Origin: Pararhizobium gei
GTDB taxonomy: Bacteria > Pseudomonadota > Alphaproteobacteria > Rhizobiales > Rhizobiaceae
Reading direction: 5' to 3'
Length of the DNA: 64,000 bases
Assembly: GCF_029223885.1 (NCBI RefSeq)
Contig: NZ_CP119409.1
Span: 1,514,001-1,578,000, forward strand
In this document: positions 36,943 through 43,845 of the stretch, in pieces
Layout of the letters: each line of letters begins with the position of its first letter
Numbering within the stretch: the first letter of the stretch is position 1
Made by a program: the position numbers and the translations under genes
The notes under the pieces: model-generated
The model's input: only the letters and a program-made list of their open reading frames with translations
Database searches by the model: none
Told to the model about the DNA's origin: nothing

Positions 36943-37860
36943 TCAAAACTTCCGGGCGGAGCTGGTCCGGTTGACATCCGTCCGCTGGCCGGGATCGCGG
37001 CCCGCCATGTCCAGCGCCGCCGCAAAGCTGATGTTCTCCCGCGCTTCCAACTCCCTCGCACGACGATAGAGTTCGGACTTGCCCTCATCCACTTCATAGC
37101 CTTCCGGCACGGCGATCTTAGCAACCGGCAAGTCACCCGCTAAAGGTCCATCGCCAATATTCATCGCCCCGAAGGAAACCACCTTTGGCTGGCGCGCCAG
37201 ATAGGACAGGAACCAACCGCGCCGCGTTTCCGGCCGGCCGTCCGCAAAACTTAACGTCTCGCTTTCGTCGAGGCTGGCGGCAAACGAGAGGATTTCACTC
37301 TTGAACACCGGCAGGACGCGGCCATCATTGATGAGGCCTTCCAGTTCCAAGGCGTTCAGCCTCTGCTTGAGCGCCTTGTTCTCATCTTGCACGAAGGCAA
37401 AATCCAGCACGTCCTGGGCGAAAGAAACCGTCCCTTCGACACCCCCCGAAAACTCCACCGGCTTGAGACCTGCGACTGCGGGCGCTGCCGCACCGAGAAA
37501 GCCGATATGCTTGATATACATCTCGCCGGGCTTCGGGTTCGCGGGGCTGTTCGGCAGGAACAGGGACATGGACACCCGCGTATAACGCTTCGCCTTCACC
37601 ATGTCGGCAAACTCGGCAACCGTGTCCTTCAGCATCGCCTTGAGCTTGCCGCCTTCGACATAGAGGCGCTCGACCCAGCCATAGGCGGGCGCGTCCATTG
37701 CCGGATGTCCGATCACGATAGGCGCTGGCGCTGTTTCGGGATCGTAGCTGCTGGCGATCTTCTGGAGCTCAAGTTCCGTGATCGTTGTCGTCTGGCCTTC
37801 CACAGGCGAAAATGTTCCCGCCCGAAAGACCTCAATGGGGCCGTAGCTTCCTGTTTTCAT
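36943..37860 (-). CDS. Mu gpI-like prohead protease/scaffold of element A
   Basis: A 305-aa protein with the N-terminal FRAGTFSPVEGQTTTITELE, GHPAMDAPAYGWVERLYVEG and IKHIGFLGAAAPAVAGLK segments shared with the protease of prophage B and with Mu-like gpI. A coiled-coil scaffold-like half follows (DENKALKQRLNALELEG). It lies 3 bases after the capsid gene, which is opposite to the usual protease-before-capsid order. Confidence 0.8.
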   Translation of the reverse strand: MKTGSYGPIEVFRAGTFSPVEGQTTTITELELQKIASSYDPETAPAPIVIGHPAMDAPAYGWVERLYVEGGKLKAMLKDTVAEFADMVKAKRYTRVSMSLFLPNSPANPKPGEMYIKHIGFLGAAAPAVAGLKPVEFSGGVEGTVSFAQDVLDFAFVQDENKALKQRLNALELEGLINDGRVLPVFKSEILSFAASLDESETLSFADGRPETRRGWFLSYLARQPKVVSFGAMNIGDGPLAGDLPVAKIAVPEGYEVDEGKSELYRRARELEARENISFAAALDMAGRDPGQRTDVNRTSSARKF

Positions 37861-37863
37861 GGA

Positions 37864-38814
37864 TCAAGCCGCCGCCGCGCCGGCGTTCTGCCACAGAAAG
37901 CCCGACGCGATGCCGGTCAACACAGGCTCCCGCTCATAGGTCACCCCATAGAGGAAAGACCGGGTGTCGCCGTCCCAGCGTTCCTGTTCAACGAACGGAT
38001 GGCCCTTCAGGGTGTAGGTGTAGCCGTAGGACGGCTGTTCCATTCCCATATCGGTTTTCGGAACATAGGCCAGCACGGCATCCAAACCCCACGCCTCGAC
38101 AAACGGTGAATTGTCGTCGGGACCGTTGATATAGGCTGCCGTTCCGACCGCAAGGTCTTCGAGCTCGAATAGTCCGGCCAGCATCTTGGACGTGATCGAT
38201 TCAGCGCTGACATATTTGAAGCGGTCAACGATAGTCGGATGACCCTTCAAGGCGCTGAATACATCGCTGCCGATCACCATCGTGTTGGGGTTCAGACCGC
38301 ACGAGGTGCGGATTTTCTTCTTGGCAAGTTCGACATCGGCAATCGGCGTACTGTTTGCCCCCGTCCACCGCGCCGCGCCGACAAGCGCCGTTTTGTTCTC
38401 CGCCGCATAGTTCGCGGTATTGCGGGCAATCAGCGCCTGTTCGATTTCCAGCGAAAGGGTCAGGACATCCATGACGTTGCTGACGGACCGTCTGGAAAGG
38501 TCGATGCCGGGAACCACGGCTGCATCGTCCATATGCTCACGTGGCACCACGGCGTCCAGCGCCTGTTGGGAAAGCGCGAACGGCTTGCCCTTGTAGCCGA
38601 ACTGGACGCGACCGACCGAAGCGCCAGGCGCACGCTTCGTGGCGTAGTGCCGGAAGCTTTCCTTGCCGAACTCGATGACCTGTCCGCCACGGGCAGGAAC
38701 GTCAACGGCTGGAAACAGCATATGGCCCACGCGTTGCGCATGGCGGTAGCCCTGCGCAACTCCGGTCAAGACCGGATCGATAACGCGGGCACCTCTGGTA
38801 TTGAGGATAGTCAT
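37864..38814 (-). CDS. Major capsid protein E-type, element A copy
   Basis: A 316-aa capsid protein homologous to that of prophage B (about 45% by eye): conserved DPVLTGVAQGYR, FGKESFRHYATKRAPG, ALVGAARWTGANS and PSYGYTYTLKGHP. It belongs to the phage major capsid protein E family. It directly follows the Mor-like gene and heads a capsid-protease-tape-measure operon. The divergence from B shows that it is an old, separately evolving copy and not a recent duplication. Confidence 0.85.
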   Translation of the reverse strand: MTILNTRGARVIDPVLTGVAQGYRHAQRVGHMLFPAVDVPARGGQVIEFGKESFRHYATKRAPGASVGRVQFGYKGKPFALSQQALDAVVPREHMDDAAVVPGIDLSRRSVSNVMDVLTLSLEIEQALIARNTANYAAENKTALVGAARWTGANSTPIADVELAKKKIRTSCGLNPNTMVIGSDVFSALKGHPTIVDRFKYVSAESITSKMLAGLFELEDLAVGTAAYINGPDDNSPFVEAWGLDAVLAYVPKTDMGMEQPSYGYTYTLKGHPFVEQERWDGDTRSFLYGVTYEREPVLTGIASGFLWQNAGAAAA

Positions 38815-38840
38815 GGTTTTCCCTTCTGTGGAAACTGGAT

Positions 38841-39554
38841 TTAAGCGCCGCTGACGCGGTTTTCGTTGGCGGGATGAGGCAAGGTGCCGGAATTTGCGGC
38901 AAGGCCCGTTAGAGGGCCGTTAGAATTGGCAGGATACACCGGTGTGGGCTTCAACAGCGCTTCAAGACTGCCGCTCTTGCGATGTTCATCTATCACCAGC
39001 GCGAATTCGCTCTCACTGACGCTGAGGCGTCGAGCCCCTTGATACGGTGTCATTTCTTTTCGGCGGACCATCCCCGCGACCGTCTCGAAGCGGTTAAGCC
39101 GGGCTGGATCGATGTGAAAATAAACGACACGATTTCCGCCAGTTTTTTTGTTTTTGAAGATGCCTTGCAAGCCAAGCGTTTTCAGGAGTGTGCGAAGCCA
39201 TCTGTTGCTGATGCCGAGGTGTTGCGCCACTTCGGCTGACGTTTTGCCTTCGTTTGCGGCTGCGCGAATATACTCGGCGCGTCCTGCATTATGGTCGATT
39301 GGCAAAGCCGGTATGTAGACTTGCTCACATGCGAAAGTTTCGGATATAGCCTTCGCAGCGTCCCATCCCACGGCTTTCGTCAACCAATGATCGTCGCTCA
39401 GCCGACGCGGGTCAGGAAATCTTGTTTCCAGACCGCCGCACTCCCTTTGCAATTTTTCAAAGGCCTCGGCTCCCACAAGTTCAAACAAATGCGAGGTCGA
39501 GGTATCGGGATTGGAAGAAACGATCTGTCTGCTTTTGATGCCAATCTGCTGCAT
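38841..39554 (-). CDS. Mor-like transcription activator of element A
   Basis: The start at 39554 has GGGGA upstream. Residues 20-125 fit the Mu Mor/C activator layout: a helical dimerisation part (FELVGAEAFEKLQRECGG), the QVYIPALP beta strand, then AEYIRAAANEGKTSAEVAQH and LGISNRWLRTLLKTLG as helix-turn-helix. Mor switches on late genes in Mu. A 110-residue extension with a second possible DNA-binding part follows, which is unusual. It lies just before the capsid operon it probably controls. Confidence 0.65.
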   Translation of the reverse strand: MQQIGIKSRQIVSSNPDTSTSHLFELVGAEAFEKLQRECGGLETRFPDPRRLSDDHWLTKAVGWDAAKAISETFACEQVYIPALPIDHNAGRAEYIRAAANEGKTSAEVAQHLGISNRWLRTLLKTLGLQGIFKNKKTGGNRVVYFHIDPARLNRFETVAGMVRRKEMTPYQGARRLSVSESEFALVIDEHRKSGSLEALLKPTPVYPANSNGPLTGLAANSGTLPHPANENRVSGA

Positions 39555-39701
39555 GTCTAATCCCCGGAAAAGCCACCTGTAAGGAAGTAGGTTCCGGCGC
39601 CCAATGACGCGACCGGAACTCACTTCCGCGCGCGCGCACGCGCACACGCGACGATGGTGCGCCAATCACGGCATTCCCTTCGCCACACGGTTGTTGTGAT
39701 C

Positions 39702-39747
39702 GGCATGACGGTCGGGGATTTTCATACTTTCACCCGGCCGTCATGCC
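39702..39747. promoter_or_regulatory. Inverted repeat in the divergent promoter region
   Basis: GGCATGACGG (39702-39711) and CCGTCATGCC (39738-39747) are perfect complements 26 bases apart. They lie between the leftward Mor-like gene and the rightward C4/regulator operon and could be a regulator site for both. Confidence 0.5.
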
Positions 39748-39817
39748 ACTTGTAAAATCACCAAATCAGCGTTAGAAATTGATCACGGGCGTAGAAACCC
39801 ATTACCTACGGTGCTCA

Positions 39818-39857
39818 AGCACCACTGAGACCGGCAACGGTTACATGGTGCTTTTTT
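39818..39857 (+). terminator. Attenuator-like hairpin before the C4-like RNA
   Basis: AGCACCA (39818-39824) pairs with TGGTGCT (39846-39852), followed by a six-T run. The loop contains a second small hairpin ACCG-GCAA-CGGT with a GNRA-type loop. It could end or attenuate leader transcription before the structured RNA. Confidence 0.65.
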
Positions 39858-39890
39858 GTGTCCGGTTTCCGGGCAGGTCGTATTCGTGCG

Positions 39891-39993
39891 GCCGGGAGGG
39901 CATGGCATATGTCCAGGGCGAAAGCCTAAAGGTCATGCTGCCGTCCGTAGGCGGTTTCTAACTCCCGGCTCTGTCGCGATGGTCGCACAGAGC
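39891..39993 (+). ncRNA. C4-like antisense RNA
   Basis: Stem P1 GCCGGGAG (39891-39898) pairs perfectly with CTCCCGGC (39962-39969). Inside, GGCATG/CATGCT closes an arm ending in GGC-GAAA-GCC, and a third arm GCC-GTCCGTA-GGC exposes the antisense loop: a three-way junction as in the C4 RNAs of phages P1 and P7. CCGTAGG and GGTTTCTA (39945-39960) are exact complements of CCTACGG and TAGAAACC upstream (39792-39811), and TCCGTAGGC and TTTCTAA match GCCTACGGA and TTAGAAA at 40008-40028, over the ribosome site of the next gene. A second hairpin (39968-39993) follows. Confidence 0.7.
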
Positions 39994-40036
39994 TTGCCAA
40001 AAGCGCCTTAGAAAGCGCGGCCTACGGAGACCGACC

Positions 40037-40597
40037 ATGAACACCTACAATCACAGCTATGAAGACATGCGCGACGTCATGGATGCGCTGGAAAATACCG
40101 TCCATGCCCTGAAGGGATTTTCTACCCTTCTCAATATTTCGCTGCAGAATGCTGGCGGCGATCTGCAACATGACACCACAGGCATTTCGATCCTGCTCAA
40201 TCACCAAATCAGCGATCTGGACGATATCCGGCGCGGCCTTCAAGTCGAAGTCAACGCGATCCGCAAAAGCAAGTTGGTCCTTACAAGCCCGCGTCACGCT
40301 GCCTCGGTCTACGGCCTTCCTGTAGCAACCGTCATCGGAATAACCCGCATGATGACCGGCGTCGGCCTCGAGAGCGAAGGTGACACGTCCCCCGCCGCCG
40401 AAGAGGAAACCGCAACCAACCCGAAGCAACTCCGCGACGATATCATTGCCGAACAGCTCAAGGCAGGAGTCAGCGAGGCTGAAATATCGCAGGCGATTGG
40501 CGTTCGCAAAACAGCGATCGAGCGCGTGAAGCGGAAGTTGGAGGCTGACGAACTGCCAGACGGACAATCACCCGATCAAACAGCCGTCAACGGCTGA
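40037..40597 (+). CDS. Putative regulator under C4-RNA control
   Basis: A 186-aa protein with a helical N-terminal half and a C-terminal helix-turn-helix-like piece (AEQLKAGVSEAEISQAIGVR, then KTAIERVKRKL). Its GGAGA ribosome site lies within the box complementary to the C4-like RNA, so translation should be blocked when that RNA is present. In P1/P7 the gene in this position leads to the antirepressor. By analogy this may be an antirepressor or early activator; no family was recognised. Confidence 0.55.
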   Translation: MNTYNHSYEDMRDVMDALENTVHALKGFSTLLNISLQNAGGDLQHDTTGISILLNHQISDLDDIRRGLQVEVNAIRKSKLVLTSPRHAASVYGLPVATVIGITRMMTGVGLESEGDTSPAAEEETATNPKQLRDDIIAEQLKAGVSEAEISQAIGVRKTAIERVKRKLEADELPDGQSPDQTAVNG

Positions 40598-40654
40598 TCT
40601 CACAAGGCGCGGTCCCCGGATCGCGCCTTTCCTTTTTGCAAATCAGGTGAACCC

Positions 40655-41230
40655 ATGTTTGGTAACGATAGTCTTGAGCTCACAGTGAATGTGTCCGCCT
40701 CGGAATGGGCCTACGCCCAAAGGCGTCTGACCTATCTTGAAACCCTCCTCCTGCGGATCGTCCGCGACAAGGCCCATATCCAAGAATGGTACGACGCCGC
40801 CGAACTGGCGGCGCTCCGTCTCCCCGGCCTGCCAGACAGCAAGACAGGGATCACGCGCAAGGCGACCATGGGCAACTGGCGGCGGCGCACTTTGAAGGAC
40901 CGCAAGGGCAGGCGCTACGTCTACCACGCATCCAGCTTCCCGGCCCGCGCTTTCGATGCCCTGATAGCCCGGCTTCTCGACTTGCCGCCCGTGGATGCCG
41001 ATATGGATGGCGTCTTTGCCCTGCCGGTGGAAACCCCGCCGCAACATCCGCCAATGCCGGAAAACACCGCACCGGTTTGGGTGCTTCCCCTGATGCGCCT
41101 CATGAAGGGCGAGGCGAACGGCAACCTTGGCAGGGCATGGCAGGCCCTGCCTGCGCATCTCCCAAAGGGCATTGCTTTGCCGTCTGTCCGCGAGGCAGCA
41201 GAAATCCTCGTTAATCTGGGCTTGGCCTAG
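40655..41230 (+). CDS. Mu-type (MuA/repressor-like) DNA-binding protein without transposase domain
   Basis: AGGTGA lies 7 bases before the ATG. Residues 45-105 carry the HTH_Tnp_Mu_1-type domain found at the N-terminus of MuA and Mu c repressor: LPGLPDSKTGITRKATMGNW, then GRRYVYHASSFP. The rest (106-191) has no DDE catalytic core. The protein may be a repressor that binds operators and ends in competition with a transposase, or a truncated transposase. It is the only visible Mu-end-binding candidate in element A. Confidence 0.65.
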   Translation: MFGNDSLELTVNVSASEWAYAQRRLTYLETLLLRIVRDKAHIQEWYDAAELAALRLPGLPDSKTGITRKATMGNWRRRTLKDRKGRRYVYHASSFPARAFDALIARLLDLPPVDADMDGVFALPVETPPQHPPMPENTAPVWVLPLMRLMKGEANGNLGRAWQALPAHLPKGIALPSVREAAEILVNLGLA

Positions 41231-41272
41231 CCGCCCATCAATTCCCCCACGTCCCAAGGTTCAAAATCAAGT

Positions 41273-41448
41273 GGCAATTTTTGCCGTTTGATTTCGGCCG
41301 TTGGTTTTTGCCGTTTGATCGCCTCATCACCGGTGGCAGACGGCAAATTTTGCCAACTGGCAAAAATTGCCGCTTGGCAAAATCAAAGGCGCAAAAATTG
41401 CACGTTTGATCCGTTGGTCAGCATGAAACAGCAACGGCAAATTTTGCC
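41273..41448. promoter_or_regulatory. Cluster of GGCAA-N3-TTGCC palindromes
   Basis: Four near-identical 13-base palindromes occur: GGCAATTTTTGCC (41273), GGCAAATTTTGCC (41342), GGCAAAAATTGCC (41359) and GGCAAATTTTGCC (41436). TTTTTGCCGTTTGAT is repeated directly at 41278 and 41305, and there are further half-sites near 41375 and 41392. This lies about 1.45 kb from the element's high-coordinate end. In Mu a similar operator/enhancer cluster is bound by the same type of DNA-binding domain. It may also be iteron-like. Confidence 0.6.
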
Positions 41449-41459
41449 ATTGCACGGCA

Positions 41460-41496
41460 GGTTTATGCAAACGAAAAAATTTCGTTTGCATAAACC
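41460..41496. terminator. Perfect 17-bp hairpin between convergent genes
   Basis: GGTTTATGCAAACGAAA (41460-41476) and TTTCGTTTGCATAAACC (41480-41496) are exact complements with a 3-base loop. It stands directly after the leftward tail-completion gene and after the rightward DNA-binding gene, and probably ends transcription from both sides. Confidence 0.7.
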
Positions 41497-41504
41497 ACTA
41501 CTGC

Positions 41505-42092
41505 TTAGCTCAAATCGGGATTCTCCGACAACAGCCACTCTTCCGCTATACCGACGATGATCTTTTCATCGTCCTCGGATGCTCCAAGATAGGGCCGGGC
41601 GGGGATATGGATGACGTGAGCCTTGACGGTTACGTCGCGCGCAAAGTTGCTCTTCGATTTCCGGCGAAACCTCTGATCCAGCGTATCGGTCTTGGCGTCA
41701 TAGCGCTGGTAGATCGTCTGCTGCCGTTCCTCCTTCTTGATCTCGCCGCCAAGCTGGTGAATAGCGGCGTGCGGCACCGGCGTTCCGAGCCGCGCCTCCT
41801 CGTTGGTCGCGACCATGTTGACGGACCCGGCCAGACGGCCACGGGCTCGCAGGATCGTTATCGGCACCTGGCCCAGTTTTTCGCGCTTGGCAATTGTCTT
41901 CGGCATGAGGCGCTTCCAGGGAACGCCCTCCGGGCTGCGCTCAAGCCGGAAGTTGTCGGCCGTCGAATTCAGAAGATGCTCGCCCACATTTTTGTAGAAG
42001 CCCTGCCGGTTCGACATACTGGCAACCAACCGGTTGACCGCATCGCGAGCTTCCTTGCTTTTCAGTTCCAAAGTGTAAACGATTGGGCTCAT
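41505..42092 (-). CDS. Phage virion morphogenesis (tail completion, Mu gpG/P2 S-like), element A copy
   Basis: A 195-aa protein about 90% identical by eye to the copy in prophage B at 63,132-63,719: PIVYTLELKS, PITILRARGRLAGS, TPVPHAAIHQLGGEIKK and ARPYLGAS are all shared. The near-identity, far above that of the capsid pair, implies recent exchange between the two elements. The ribosome site is poor and the gene is separated from the late operon by a reversed block. An AT-rich TATACTATATTAA stretch lies just upstream. Confidence 0.85.
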   Translation of the reverse strand: MSPIVYTLELKSKEARDAVNRLVASMSNRQGFYKNVGEHLLNSTADNFRLERSPEGVPWKRLMPKTIAKREKLGQVPITILRARGRLAGSVNMVATNEEARLGTPVPHAAIHQLGGEIKKEERQQTIYQRYDAKTDTLDQRFRRKSKSNFARDVTVKAHVIHIPARPYLGASEDDEKIIVGIAEEWLLSENPDLS

Positions 42093-42900
42093 ACCGTGAG
42101 ATATACTATATTAAACCAAAAAACACGATCTACTAATTTCGGACCTTAACCGGGCCGAACGGCTAGAAATTCAATAAATTATCATTTAGATACAGTATAT
42201 TAACCGAGGTCCGAAATCCTCGTTTAAGGTCCGCAACGTTTTCGGACCTTAAAACATCCGCCGTCGCTTTACTGCCAAGGATGCGTATCAGTTCGATGCC
42301 AGACCTTAACGCCGCATACTAGACGCGGTTCGGCCAGAATTATGAAGTCTGCACAATGGGTTAGGCAAGGTCGGGCATTTTCGGCCAAGGTAGGGCAAAA
42401 TGCCCGACCTTCCATCGGCAGCGCATCACATTGAATCATCAGACGCAAACCGTGAAAAGTATTCGCCAGCCAATACTGCGTTCCCACCTCGGAGTCTCCG
42501 AGCATACGGCAACGTGATAATTTAAATAAACATTTTCAATAGCTTGTCTTAAGTGGGAACTTTGCCTTTGAGGTGGGAAGAGATTTCCCACCTCAAACAG
42601 CCGCAATTGTTCGGCATGCGGCCCTCGGCTCGTACCGTCCGGCCTCTCTTGCTCACAAACCTCGAAAAAAGTTCTTTCTGATCAAATGCTTGATGTCTGC
42701 GCAGCCTTGCGCGATTTTTGCTGCCAAAATGCGCGATTTGTCCAGAAGGTCGCGCAGAATTCGCTCACTTTCATCGCCCTTTTTGCATTTTCCCGCGAGA
42801 TTATTTTCTACTCTTTTTTATTTTATCGCGATGAAATCGTTAGTGTTTTCGTCTTGCAGGCTGACAATGGTCCGTGTCCAGAAGGTAACACCCCCCTACA
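42093..42900. promoter_or_regulatory. Palindrome-rich non-coding end region of element A
   Basis: About 800 bases without a credible gene. Several different palindrome families occur: TTAAGGTCCG-type sites (near 42,150-42,260), AAGGTCGGGCATTTT/AAAATGCCCGACCTT (42367-42381/42397-42411), and TTTGAGGTGGGAA/TTCCCACCTCAAA (42567-42579/42585-42597). Transposase-site-like TGTCCAGAAGGT occurs at 42739-42750 and 42875-42886. This is the expected place for Mu left-end sites, operators and early promoters. Confidence 0.5.
42875..42900. repeat. High-coordinate (phage left) end of element A
   Basis: On the minus strand the end reads TGTAGGGGGGTGTT, then ACCTTCTGGACA. At the other end of the element the same site also follows 14 bases after the terminal TG. 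The element therefore ends with ...CA at 42,900. Confidence 0.6.
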
Positions 42901-42969
42901 CAATGCAGGGAATCTGGCGCCGGGTTTTCTCGACGCCATGGCCGGGCGCTACGGCGGCACGCGCCTCGG
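42901..42969 (+). pseudogene. 69-bp terL stub between two Mu-type insertions
   Basis: The frame reads NAGNLAPGFLDAMAGRYGGT and then RLG, the conserved start of the TerL linker/nuclease region, and continues the fragment that ends at 34,206 after a gap of about 14 codons. It stops exactly at the TGTGG end of prophage B. It proves that both elements entered the same gene. Confidence 0.75.
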
Positions 42970-43017
42970 TGTGGCGCGGCGGCACCTTTTGGACAGATCG
43001 GCATCAGCTTCTGGACG
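42970..43017. repeat. Right end of prophage B
   Basis: The first 34 bases equal those of element A's end at 34,207. ACCTTTTGGACA (42984-42995) and AGCTTCTGGACG (43006-43017) are 22 bases apart. The flanking host bases are CTCGG, which should recur as the 5-bp duplication after the other end. Confidence 0.7.
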
Positions 43018-43032
43018 GCAAAATTGTCCGCG

Positions 43033-43845
43033 CTAACGTCCGAACGACGTGATGATCAACTCCCGAGCCGGTGTTCCTTTGCCCCCGCCGACTGAGTAAT
43101 TCAGCTCCGCCTCGGCAAAGGTAAACTCCCTGAATATCTTTCGTATCGGCTGCACGTCGTTGATGGAAACAATGAACGATCCTCGTATGCCCGAGAGCTT
43201 TTCGGCCATCAGTTCGAATTGCTCAGGGCCAAACAAGGCCTTGCCGTAGTCGTCCTCGTTCCCGAAATATGGTGGATCCAGATAGAAGAGTGTCTCGGGA
43301 CGATCGTAGCGATCGATGAACGCTGCCCAGTCGAGGTTTTCGATTACCACTCCTGAAAGGCGCTCATGGACGTCCTCCAGGAGTGGCGCGAGCCGGTTAA
43401 GATTGAAGCGGGCATCCCGGCTCGTATCGACGCCGAAAGTCTGGCCCGAGACCTTGCCGCCGAATGCCAGCTTTTGCAGATAGAGGAACCGGGCTGCCCG
43501 CTCCAGATCGGTTAGGGTCGCGGGGTCGCAAGCTTTCAACCGAGCAAATTCCTTGCGCGATGTAATCTGAAATTTGAGGGTGTCCATGAACTGCGGGTAA
43601 TGCCGCTGCAAGATCCGGAAGAGGTTCACAACCTCGCCATTGCGGTCGTTGATGACCTCTGTCCTAGGCACGCGTCTGCGGCGGAAAAATACGCCACCCA
43701 TGCCCACGAAGGGTTCGGCATATATATTGTGTGGTGTTTGAGAAATCCTCTGCACAAGGCGCGGGGCCAAGGTGCGCTTTCCGCCGATCCACGCGGCCGG
43801 AGGCTGAGTGTTCAGGACGTCTCTCAATTGGGCATCGTTAGGCAT
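43033..43845 (-). CDS. D12-class adenine-N6 DNA methyltransferase (Dam-like)
   Basis: A 270-aa enzyme with SAM motif EPFVGMGGVFF near residue 45 and catalytic LDPPYFG near residue 193, as in Dam-type methylases. The NtermWIGGKRTLAPRL segment is also typical. It is the last gene before the phage end, the place of mom in Mu, so it probably modifies phage DNA against host restriction. The recognition site is not predictable with certainty. Confidence 0.9.
   Translation of the reverse strand: MPNDAQLRDVLNTQPPAAWIGGKRTLAPRLVQRISQTPHNIYAEPFVGMGGVFFRRRRVPRTEVINDRNGEVVNLFRILQRHYPQFMDTLKFQITSRKEFARLKACDPATLTDLERAARFLYLQKLAFGGKVSGQTFGVDTSRDARFNLNRLAPLLEDVHERLSGVVIENLDWAAFIDRYDRPETLFYLDPPYFGNEDDYGKALFGPEQFELMAEKLSGIRGSFIVSINDVQPIRKIFREFTFAEAELNYSVGGGKGTPARELIITSFGR

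Larger units (their letters stand above)
34207..42900 (-). mobile_element. Element A: 8.7-kb Mu-type element without transposase
   Basis: Its two ends form an imperfect inverted repeat. Reading inward, each starts TGT, has 14 bases to the same spot, then ACCTTYTGGACA. The low-coordinate end is identical for 34 bases to that of prophage B. Inside are genes for a capsid, protease, short tape measure, tail completion protein, Mor-like activator, Mu-type DNA-binding protein and C4-like RNA, but no DDE transposase, portal, terminase, tail tube or fibre. The order capsid-protease-tape measure differs from that of B. No 5-bp target duplication is seen and about 40 bp of terL are missing at the site. 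It may be a phage satellite or a rearranged remnant. Confidence 0.7.

Noticed and set aside
39779..39961. A 60-aa protein read through the C4-like RNA
   Set aside because: Similar short frames accompany C4-type RNAs because of the conserved RNA sequence; stem pairing and box complementarity explain the conservation better than a protein.
34201..42864. GCTGA at 34,201-34,205 and 42,860-42,864 as a 5-bp target duplication of element A
   Set aside because: It would leave the TGTCCAGAAGGT site at 42,875 outside the element, although that site aligns with the other end at the same 14-base distance from the terminal TG. The 5-base match is expected by chance fairly often.
42860..42969. In-frame terL reading through MADNGPCPEGNTPLH before NAGNLAPG
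   Set aside because: Joining the flanks gives an open frame of the right length, but the residues do not match the expected linker and the bases are better explained as the element end with its transposase-type site.
43001..43050. RHQLLDGKIV as the continuation of terL (compare RQELDGKL in terminases)
   Set aside because: The same stretch, diverged and with a stop, occurs in the matching end of element A at 34,238, so it belongs to the mobile-element end; the resemblance is chance.
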